Source: Chryseobacterium sp. (lineage in GTDB: Bacteria > Bacteroidota > Bacteroidia > Flavobacteriales > Weeksellaceae). Taken from it: a stretch of DNA of 5,428 nt. Made by a program: the position numbers and the translations under genes. Each line of letters opens with the position of its first letter. Positions within the stretch are counted from its first letter, which is position 1. The notes below the pieces were generated by a model. The model was given only the letters and a program-made list of their open reading frames with translations. It had not been told where the DNA came from and ran no database searches. Location: NCBI GenBank assembly GCA_030146295.1, contig JASLCD010000235.1:1-5428 (forward strand). The letters are read 5' to 3'. This document shows positions 1 to 5,399 of the stretch, one piece after another.

Positions 1-2
1 GT

Positions 3-44
3 TTTGTGATTTTCACAAATGTAATGTTTTTTTTAATTTTTTTT
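3..44. promoter_or_regulatory. Inverted repeat followed by a T8-AA-T8 tract
   Basis: A perfect 7-bp dyad, TTTGTGA at 3-9 and TCACAAA at 13-19, is separated by 3 nt. Seven nt later a T-rich tract follows (T8 at 27-34, AA, T8 at 37-44). On the + strand this could be the weak terminator of a gene lying before the window, or an operator or upstream element for the promoter at 72-79. The TGTGA/TCACA half-sites resemble a CRP/FNR-type site, but the spacer is 3 nt rather than the usual 6, so a classical CRP site is not supported. Which of these roles applies cannot be decided here. Confidence 0.35.
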
Positions 45-71
45 CACATTCAGAACTGTGCCTTCTGCTGA

Positions 72-79
72 TAATTTTG
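72..79 (+). promoter_or_regulatory. Probable -7 promoter element of the four-gene operon
   Basis: TAATTTTG matches the Bacteroidota sigma-70 -7 consensus TAnnTTTG exactly and ends 25 nt before the first start codon. The matching -33 element (TTG) is not clear: the nearest candidate is TTC at 49-51, 20 nt upstream. Transcription would start around 85-87 and give a leader of about 20 nt. No Shine-Dalgarno sequence precedes the start, as is usual in this phylum. Confidence 0.5.
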
Positions 80-104
80 AAATATAATTTTAAAATAACA
101 AATT

Positions 105-743
105 ATGAAAACACAGATTTTATTAGTAGCAGTTCTTTTATTCAATAGTCTGGTATACGCATCAGACAGTATAAAAGCAGATTCTTTGAAACCGAGATTT
201 ATAGCAGCTTCCCCTTCAAAGAATGTCAGAAATGTCAACGGTATTTTATTTAAATATTATGATCAGGAAGACGATTTTAAGCCTAAAAAAGTAAATGGGT
301 TAGGGATGGGTTTCAATTTTCTGGGGGTATTTGTTCCCCCGTTAATGCTGTTTAACTTACGATTACCCGGCAACGATGATTATGTCATTGTTCCCCGTGA
401 AAAGATGAACACCATCAATGGGCTTCAGTTGTCGCTGATCAATATGGAACCTACAGTCACCAATGGTTTGGAAATCAATGTTTCGAGTAATATCAACACG
501 TACGCGGTGACCAATGGTGTAGCGGTTTCCCCATTCTTTAACCTGCATCATGAGATAAAAGGACTTTCCATAGCACCTTTGGCCAATATTGGTCAGAAGT
601 GCAGAGGAATACAGATCGGCCTGTATAATCAATGTAAGGATTTCAGAGGAATACAGATTGGAGGATGGAATGAGAACGGAAAGAGAAAACTTCCTCTGAT
701 CAACTGGAATTTTAAGAAACAAAAAGAAAATAAGACATTATGA
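105..743 (+). CDS. LA_2272-family surface repeat-containing protein, exported
   Basis: A 212-residue protein with a signal peptide (residues 1-19, cleavage probably after VYA, with SDS following). The mature part is built of short repeats of the form (I/V/K/R)-N/x-G-(L/I)-x-(I/M/L). Their key glycines are at 46, 65, 106, 121, 138, 153, 168 and 182. From 106 onward the period is 14-17 residues. The last two repeats carry GIQIG, and the protein ends with the KLPLINWNF motif (195-203) that I associate with the LA_2272 surface repeat family, named after a Leptospira protein. Cys166 and Cys177 lie in neighbouring repeats. The repeats suggest a stacked beta structure or an outer-membrane or surface location, but no enzymatic role is known and no function should be assumed. 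It is the first gene of the operon and its stop overlaps the next start (ATGA, 740-743), suggesting translational coupling. The family call rests on remembered motifs. Confidence 0.85.
   Translation: MKTQILLVAVLLFNSLVYASDSIKADSLKPRFIAASPSKNVRNVNGILFKYYDQEDDFKPKKVNGLGMGFNFLGVFVPPLMLFNLRLPGNDDYVIVPREKMNTINGLQLSLINMEPTVTNGLEINVSSNINTYAVTNGVAVSPFFNLHHEIKGLSIAPLANIGQKCRGIQIGLYNQCKDFRGIQIGGWNENGKRKLPLINWNFKKQKENKTL
602..658 (+). repeat. 15-bp direct repeat within the surface-protein gene
   Basis: CAGAGGAATACAGAT occurs at 602-616 and again at 644-658, 42 nt (14 codons) apart. It encodes the RGIQI core of the last two protein repeats. Perfect identity at the DNA level, including third codon positions, suggests a fairly recent unit duplication or gene conversion. 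It is also a possible site for recombination changing the repeat number. Confidence 0.8.
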
Positions 744-1279
744 GAAAGTTTGTTGGGATATATTTTATAATGATTGTAATACTCAGTTCATGCAGTGGTT
801 TCAGTCATAATATGCTGAAGAATGATGTCTCAGTGATAAGTAAAGAGAATGTTTCCGGAATTGATGGACAGTATGAGAGCAATATTTATGAAGGAAAGGG
901 AGAGGCCCCGGCTGTTCTTTCCATAAAGAATTTGAACAGGGAGGGATGTGACCGGTTCATCATAAAGTCGGTCCCTTTAGATAAAAAAGATACCTATGAA
1001 CTTCAGTTTAAACTTTTGAAAAAGGATACTGTTAAATATATTCTGAAATACAGAGTATACCCTAAAAATGGTTTTCTCCTGCTGGATAATTATGGCTCAA
1101 AATGTAGTGGTATCCCTTATTTATTTGGAAGTTGCGAGAAGAGTCAATCCAGAATCGGTTTAACAAAAGATCAGAATTTTTTTATTCAGGATTACTATAA
1201 AAGTAGTGGTGGAGCTTTGTTGTTTATGTGGACTGGTTATACGTCGAACTCCACAAAAAAATACAGAAGAATCAAATAA
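740..1279 (+). CDS. Small lipoprotein of unknown function
   Basis: A 179-residue protein with a short basic N-terminus, a hydrophobic core and a lipobox LSSC (residues 15-18). It should therefore be cleaved before Cys18, lipid-modified and anchored in a membrane, probably the outer one. The residues just after Cys18 (SGFSHN) lack the acidic or Lys-acidic stretch described as a surface-export signal for Bacteroidota lipoproteins, so a periplasm-facing position is more likely; this is an inference. The mature part starts with GIDGQYES and contains alternating hydrophobic and polar strands (about 86-116), suggesting a compact beta fold, with Cys70, Cys122 and Cys132 and a GGALLFMWTGY stretch near the end. 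I do not recognise a family. The start overlaps the previous stop by 4 bp, and the stop lies 8 nt before the desaturase start, so co-expression with both is likely. An in-frame A7 run sits close to its 3' end. Confidence 0.75.
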   Translation: MRKFVGIYFIMIVILSSCSGFSHNMLKNDVSVISKENVSGIDGQYESNIYEGKGEAPAVLSIKNLNREGCDRFIIKSVPLDKKDTYELQFKLLKKDTVKYILKYRVYPKNGFLLLDNYGSKCSGIPYLFGSCEKSQSRIGLTKDQNFFIQDYYKSSGGALLFMWTGYTSNSTKKYRRIK

Positions 1280-1287
1280 AAGGACTT

Positions 1288-2361
1288 ATGAAACCAAAAA
1301 TCAGATTTAAAAAAGCAACCTCACCCTTTTATTCGGAATTGCGCGAGGAAGTAAATATACTGCTCACAGATGAAGTTTCTAAAAAAGCAGCCAGACTCAT
1401 GATTATAAAATTCTTGTTCTATTCTCTGTGCTTTCTGCTTTTGTATGCCAATCTTTTCAATCCTTTTATGGAAGATAAGAGCTGGCTGGTAACCCTGAAT
1501 TATATTGCTTTAGGTCTTACAGGGATACTTTTGGCCTTCAATTGTGCTCATGATTGTGTACACAATACGTTTTCCAGGTATAAAAAAGTAAACCAGATCA
1601 TTTATTATATCACATTTAATCTGCAGGGAGTGAATGCAAGATTGTGGAGAAAAAGACATATTGCATCCCATCATGTATTTCCTAATGTGGATGGTTGTGA
1701 TGCGGATATTGATGACAATATTTTTTTACGGCTGTCTGCTCATCATCCCAAAAGGAGAATTCATGCCTGTCAGCATTTATATGCTACTGTACTGTATTGT
1801 TTTTACACTTTGCACTGGATTCTGATAAAGGATTTTATTTATGTCGGAAAAAAAGACCTGGCAAATCTCAGGAATCAGAAGCATTCATTCATGTCGGTAG
1901 CAGAAGTAGTTGTATTAAAATTAGCTTATTTTTCTTATATGCTGGTTTTACCTGTACTTTTCACCAGCATTCCTGTGCTGACAATTGTACTGTCTTTTTT
2001 TATCATGCACATAACAATTTCGTTATTCTTTGTGCTCACTCTGATCATTTCTCATCTGAGTCTTGAAACAGACTTTCCAAAAGCGGATGACGAAGGTTAT
2101 CTTCCCTATGATTATTATGAACATCAGCTGGCTGTATCTCTTGATTATCATCCTACGAGCAGACTCGCCAACTGGATTTTCGGAGGATTTAATTCCCATG
2201 CAGCTCATCATCTTTTCCCCGGTTTACCACACACGGTTTATACGGTTATTACCCCGGCAATCAGAAAAGTTGCGGCCAGAAACAACTTTCCTTATCATGA
2301 GAAGAGTATGGTGGATGCTGTGATTTCACACTATCAATATCTTAGAAAATTAAGTAAATGA
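1288..2361 (+). CDS. Membrane fatty acid desaturase (linoleoyl-CoA / acyl-lipid desaturase type)
   Basis: A 357-residue integral membrane desaturase, which inserts a double bond into the acyl chain of an acyl-CoA or membrane lipid using O2 and a di-iron centre. The three histidine boxes are all present: HDCVH (88-92), HIASHH (124-129) and HAAHH (304-308). They are flanked by family-like sequence, such as PNVDGCDADID after box two and LFPGLPH after box three; HQ at 279-280 and DYHP at 286-289 also look family-typical. Hydrophobic segments lie at about 36-56, 66-85, 163-181 and 203-255. There is no fused cytochrome b5 domain, so a separate electron donor is needed. I chose ATG at 1288 because the protein then starts MKPKIRFKK, as is typical of this family. 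An in-frame ATG at 1228 would add 20 residues that overlap the lipoprotein gene and look unrelated. Regiospecificity cannot be read from sequence. In bacteria such enzymes adjust membrane fluidity, often in the cold. Confidence 0.9.
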   Translation: MKPKIRFKKATSPFYSELREEVNILLTDEVSKKAARLMIIKFLFYSLCFLLLYANLFNPFMEDKSWLVTLNYIALGLTGILLAFNCAHDCVHNTFSRYKKVNQIIYYITFNLQGVNARLWRKRHIASHHVFPNVDGCDADIDDNIFLRLSAHHPKRRIHACQHLYATVLYCFYTLHWILIKDFIYVGKKDLANLRNQKHSFMSVAEVVVLKLAYFSYMLVLPVLFTSIPVLTIVLSFFIMHITISLFFVLTLIISHLSLETDFPKADDEGYLPYDYYEHQLAVSLDYHPTSRLANWIFGGFNSHAAHHLFPGLPHTVYTVITPAIRKVAARNNFPYHEKSMVDAVISHYQYLRKLSK

Positions 2362-2363
2362 TG

Positions 2364-2387
2364 TTAACCCATAAATAATTAACCCAT
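2364..2387 (+). repeat. 9-bp direct repeat overlapping a start codon
   Basis: TTAACCCAT occurs at 2364-2372 and 2379-2387, with a 6-nt spacer. The second copy includes the first two bases of the ATG at 2386. The pair fills the whole gap between the desaturase stop and the next gene. It may be a translation-level or DNA-level binding site, or simply a chance duplication of the leader. Confidence 0.5.
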
Positions 2388-3027
2388 GAAAAATTATAAA
2401 CTTATATTATTTTTACTGATGCTGTCAGCTCACGTTTTTTCACAAAATACAAGCAATGATACAGTGAATGTGAATACAGAAGAACCTTTTAACTATAAAA
2501 AATATTATGACTGTGATTTTGGAGAAGGGAATGTTTTGATTGTGATCAAAAAAGGGAAAGAATTCACAGATCTTAAAGAGTTGAGAAAATCTGGGAAAGG
2601 TTTTGCTATTAAAATGGAAGCCATCTACAGTATGGAATTTAATGATGGGAAAAGATATGAATCGAGTGTAGTGAAAAACATTACTCATGACAGCATTTCA
2701 ATCACGAATTTTTTTAATGAAAATGCGGCTAAGCTTGCAGGAGAACCCTTTACATTGATTACTTACCCGCTTTCATCTCTGAAATATATCCGTTTTATTG
2801 ATGACCGGATGCTCTCCCTCTACAGCAGAAAAAATGTCCAGAAGAATTTTGATCTGATCGTAAAGAAAATGGACCACGCAAAAATGTGCCCTGCTGTTAT
2901 AGATTTTAAAGATAGAAACGGTGAGACAAAGGTTTGTCATTTTTATCTTACATCACAGGGATACGATCTTCTTTACGAGAACAATGGAAGAGTGTATTAT
3001 CTTGAAGGTAGAGTAGAATGGAAATGA
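2386..3027 (+). CDS. Secreted or periplasmic protein of unknown function
   Basis: A 213-residue protein with a clear signal peptide (residues 1-19, ending VFS before Gln20, a common flavobacterial pattern) and no lipobox. A Thr/Asn-rich stretch (about 21-34) leads into a conserved-looking core. Residues 72-138 alternate hydrophobic and polar positions, with GKRYESSVVKNITHDSISI followed by ITYPLSSLKYIRF. This resembles the strand pattern of small beta-barrel domains, but that is only an impression and no family is recognised. Cys43, Cys168 and Cys184 are present. The C-terminus (182-213) is also strand-like and rich in Tyr. It starts 24 nt after the desaturase stop with no promoter motif in between, and a terminator follows it, so it reads as the last gene of the operon. 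No C-terminal type IX secretion domain is visible. Confidence 0.75.
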   Translation: MKNYKLILFLLMLSAHVFSQNTSNDTVNVNTEEPFNYKKYYDCDFGEGNVLIVIKKGKEFTDLKELRKSGKGFAIKMEAIYSMEFNDGKRYESSVVKNITHDSISITNFFNENAAKLAGEPFTLITYPLSSLKYIRFIDDRMLSLYSRKNVQKNFDLIVKKMDHAKMCPAVIDFKDRNGETKVCHFYLTSQGYDLLYENNGRVYYLEGRVEWK

Positions 3028-3033
3028 TCTTTG

Positions 3034-3070
3034 AAGAGAGAGTGAAATCTTCAGGCTTTGCTCTCTTTTT
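3034..3070 (+). terminator. Rho-independent terminator of the operon
   Basis: The stem pairs 3037-3046 (AGAGAGTGAA) with 3057-3066 (TTTGCTCTCT) through eight Watson-Crick pairs and two G-U pairs. Weaker A-T and G-U pairs extend it outward to 3034/3069. The loop is 10 nt, and T5 at 3066-3070 follows. It lies 6 nt after the stop of the last operon gene. Confidence 0.75.
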
Positions 3071-3159
3071 AAATATTTATCAGCATTAATTTCAATGAAA
3101 ATATTGACTGATACATGGAAAAAAGCTAAAGTGGTGGTGTATCTACTGAAGAAAAATAA

Positions 3160-3167
3160 TATTTTTG
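3160..3167 (+). promoter_or_regulatory. Probable -7 promoter element of the regulator gene
   Basis: TATTTTTG fits TAnnTTTG and ends 17 nt before the ATG at 3185. No TTG is visible at the expected -33 distance (about 3134-3142 reads GTGGTGGTG instead), which suggests a weak or activator-dependent promoter. The leader would be about 10-15 nt. With the terminator at 3034-3070 it separates the regulator from the upstream operon. Confidence 0.45.
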
Positions 3168-3184
3168 TAATATAGCTCGGATGA

Positions 3185-4924
3185 ATGATGAAAATAAAAT
3201 GTTTACTACTTTTTTTTATGATAGGGAATGTGTTTTTTCAGGCACAGACTCATACCACAGAAAAAAATGATCTGGAAAAGCGGACATATAAAGAATTGGA
3301 GGAAAAATTCTATAATGCCCCTGCCGGAGATGAAAACAGTACAAAAAGTATTGCCAATGCTTATCTTAAAAAGGCAAAAGCTGAAAAAAATACAACTCAG
3401 ATTGCTGAAGGGTATGTTATGCTTCATTTTGATGAAGATTTACCCAATGCATTAAAATATCTTGACAGCTTACAGCATATCACCAAAAATTCTAAAGAAA
3501 ATACCTATCCGGCCAGAATTTACCTGTTAAGAGGAAACTTCTACTTCAAGACTGAGAATCTCCAGGCAGCATTAAACAATTATATCCTGGGATTGAAGTA
3601 TGCAAAAGAAAAAGGAAATAAGAGACAGATTGCCATGGCCCATATCAGTATTGCTTATCTCAACAATTATATCGGCAAACATGCAGAGACCGCAAAAGTG
3701 CTGAGGCACTATGCTTATGATGCCGATTATATGAATGAAGGAGAAATCAATTCCCTCAAATTGAATCTGGCAGATGCTTATATAGAGATCAATAAAATGG
3801 ACTCTGCTTATATATTGATACAGGAAGGTTTACAGGGCTCAAGAAAAAATAAGGACGTTTATCGCTATTATCAGAATCTTGGGTTGCTGGGATATTATCA
3901 TCTGCATTCAAAAAATTACCAGAAAGCAATTGATGGCTTATTGGAATGTGAAAAATATTTCTTTACCAAGAATAATGGCAGTAAGAGAAACCATAATTAT
4001 ACCCTTTTATACTTGGGAAAGTGCTATGCAGGGCTTCAGGAAAAAGAAAAAGCAGTAGACTTTTTCAGGAAGATCGATTCTATGGTTCTTAAAACAAATT
4101 ATATTTATCCTGAGTTGAGAGATGTATATACTTACCTGATTGATTATTATAAAGAAAATAATGATAAAGAAAAGCAGCTGTACTATGTAGATAGGTTTCT
4201 AAAAGTTGATCAGGTCTTGGATACACAGTTCAGGTACATTTCCAGAGAGCTTCCAAGAAGGTATGATACTCCGGAATTGCAGCAGGAGAAGGAAGATATT
4301 ACAAACGAACTTACAAAGAGAAAGAGTTTGTTTTACATCGTACTGAGTCTTTTATTAATATCTCACCTCTTGTTTATCAATGTTTATTTTAAATATAAGA
4401 AATCAGAAAAGAACTATAAAAAGATAGCTCAGGATCTGATTCAATCCGTAAATGAAAATAGAGTAGGGAAAAATAAAGAGCCGGAAGCCGGAAAAGAAAT
4501 TCATCCTGTGGAAAATACGGAAAATTCCGAAGACAAAACATCCAGAACTGTTTCTGAAGATATTGCCCAGACCATTTTAAAGGAATTGGAAATATTTGAA
4601 AGCAAAGATCAGTTTTTGAATAAAGGAATTACGCTGGGAAGTCTTGCTAAAAAAATAAAAACAAACTCTAAATATCTGTCGGAAATTATCAATACCTACA
4701 AAGGAAAAAACTTTGCAACGTATCTTAACGATCTCCGTATTGACTATGCCATCAGCAGATTGGCCACTGACAGAAAATTCAGGTCCTATAAAATTCCTTT
4801 TATCGCAGAAGAATTAGGATATAATAACGAACAGGCTTTCACTTTAGCCTTCAAAAAAAGAACCGGAACCCCTCTTTCTATCTATCTGAAAGAAATTGAG
4901 AATATGTCTTCTGATCAGATTTAA
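3185..4924 (+). CDS. Membrane-anchored TPR sensor with C-terminal AraC-type DNA-binding domain
   Basis: A 579-residue transcription regulator. Residues 1-21 form a signal peptide (ending FFQAQ). About 55-345 are helical TPR-like repeats, for example 110-145, 147-183, 189-222, 226-263, 271-301 and 308-345. About 346-380 is a charged helix containing RYDTPELQQEKE, a motif I recall from flavobacterial TPR regulators. Residues 381-402 are one transmembrane helix followed by basic residues (YFKYKKSEK), which places the C-terminus in the cytoplasm. A Lys/Glu-rich linker follows (405-458). Residues 459-571 are an AraC-type double helix-turn-helix, with the first helix-turn-helix near 482-504 and the signature GYNN..AF...FKKRTGTPLSIY at 545-567. 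There is no histidine kinase or receiver domain, so this is not a classic hybrid two-component protein. The likely role is to sense an envelope or peptide signal through the TPRs and regulate DNA directly; the targets are unknown. ATG at 3188 is an equally plausible start, one codon shorter. Confidence 0.88.
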   Translation: MMKIKCLLLFFMIGNVFFQAQTHTTEKNDLEKRTYKELEEKFYNAPAGDENSTKSIANAYLKKAKAEKNTTQIAEGYVMLHFDEDLPNALKYLDSLQHITKNSKENTYPARIYLLRGNFYFKTENLQAALNNYILGLKYAKEKGNKRQIAMAHISIAYLNNYIGKHAETAKVLRHYAYDADYMNEGEINSLKLNLADAYIEINKMDSAYILIQEGLQGSRKNKDVYRYYQNLGLLGYYHLHSKNYQKAIDGLLECEKYFFTKNNGSKRNHNYTLLYLGKCYAGLQEKEKAVDFFRKIDSMVLKTNYIYPELRDVYTYLIDYYKENNDKEKQLYYVDRFLKVDQVLDTQFRYISRELPRRYDTPELQQEKEDITNELTKRKSLFYIVLSLLLISHLLFINVYFKYKKSEKNYKKIAQDLIQSVNENRVGKNKEPEAGKEIHPVENTENSEDKTSRTVSEDIAQTILKELEIFESKDQFLNKGITLGSLAKKIKTNSKYLSEIINTYKGKNFATYLNDLRIDYAISRLATDRKFRSYKIPFIAEELGYNNEQAFTLAFKKRTGTPLSIYLKEIENMSSDQI

Positions 4925-4948
4925 TTTACTGGTATTCATTCAATTAAT

Positions 4949-4996
4949 GTTTATAGATTCATGATTTTAGGTATATAAATTTATGAATCTATAAAC
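4949..4996. terminator. Strong hairpin after the regulator gene, possible terminator
   Basis: A perfect 14-bp inverted repeat joins 4949-4962 (GTTTATAGATTCAT) and 4983-4996 (ATGAATCTATAAAC). It extends inward by a G-U pair and an A-T pair and, after one mismatch, four more A-T pairs (4966-4969 with 4976-4979), leaving a 6-nt loop. It begins 24 nt after the regulator stop. No T run follows on either strand, so it is not a textbook intrinsic terminator. It could instead protect the mRNA 3' end or be a protein-binding palindrome. Confidence 0.5.
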
Positions 4997-5278
4997 CATT
5001 CACTTGTGTCATGATTCCACTTCCTGCATCTTTGCTTCAGGTAAAAACACAACCATTTATTTTGTATGTGCACAATACAAGATTTCAGTTCCAGGCTGTT
5101 GAATACTAAAAAAATCAAACCGGGAACTGTATCATAAAAATTACTCATGAAGAGGATAAAAACAGAATAATAACCAGAAAATTAAAATGTAAATAGTGAT
5201 GTATTTGTTTAGAAATTTAGAAATATAAAAGTGTAGTGATTGTTAAAAAAAATCATCAATAAGTAAAACAAATCCGCA

Positions 5279-5328
5279 GAATCCATCAAAAGTGTTTAAA
5301 AGTATAGTATAGTTTATTAGATGGATTC
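5279..5328. repeat. 9-bp inverted repeat upstream of the last gene
   Basis: GAATCCATC (5279-5287) and GATGGATTC (5320-5328) are perfect reverse complements separated by 32 nt of A/T-rich sequence that includes AGTATAGTATAG (5301-5312). After one mismatch two more A-T pairs extend the stem inward. It ends 71 nt before the start at 5400. It may be a hairpin in the leader of that gene or two half-sites for a DNA-binding protein. Confidence 0.5.
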
Positions 5329-5399
5329 ACGACCTGTAGTTTACCATGAAATTATTGCTTAAAAACTAATAACCATTTCAATAAATTAAAACTAATTCC

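Larger units (their letters stand above)
4925..5399. other. 475-nt intergenic region with several inverted repeats, no convincing gene
   Basis: No open reading frame with coding character is visible. Besides the hairpin at 4949-4996 it holds a dyad TTGTAT (5062-5067) / ATACAA (5075-5080) with a 7-nt spacer and a 7-bp pair CAGTTCC (5086-5092) / GGAACTG (5123-5129). It also holds a tandem 8-bp repeat of TTTAGAAA (5208-5223) and a 9-bp pair around 5279-5328. I find no exact TAnnTTTG motif on the + strand ahead of the gene at 5400. The length and the dyads suggest a regulated leader, a small RNA or the remains of a decayed gene; the sequence alone does not decide. Confidence 0.5.

Noticed and set aside
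3..19. Classical CRP/FNR operator
   Set aside because: The half-sites look similar, but the spacer is 3 nt rather than 6.
363..722. 119-codon frame on the minus strand
   Set aside because: It lies opposite the repeat-rich part of the surface protein gene, has no signal or domain, and is explained as a shadow of that gene.
2063..2323. 86-codon frame on the plus strand inside the desaturase gene
   Set aside because: It is an out-of-frame shadow; the desaturase frame carries the conserved histidine box here.
3095..3175. 26-codon frame (MKILTDTWKK...) between the terminator and the regulator
   Set aside because: It is very short and its end covers the probable -7 element of the regulator gene. 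No promoter of its own is visible. A leader peptide is possible but unsupported.
3185..4924. Hybrid two-component system regulator
   Set aside because: Only TPRs, one membrane helix and an AraC domain are present; there are no histidine kinase motifs and no receiver domain.
5011..5109. 32-codon frame (MIPLPASLLQ...) in the intergenic region
   Set aside because: It has no recognisable family and no promoter, and it overlaps the TTGTAT/ATACAA and CAGTTCC elements. It could be a gene remnant, but nothing confirms this.
4949..5328. Invertible promoter or mobile element bounded by inverted repeats
   Set aside because: The repeat pairs at 4949-4996 and 5279-5328 are each internally paired and do not match each other well. 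The spacers are too short for a promoter switch, and no recombinase or transposase is in the window.
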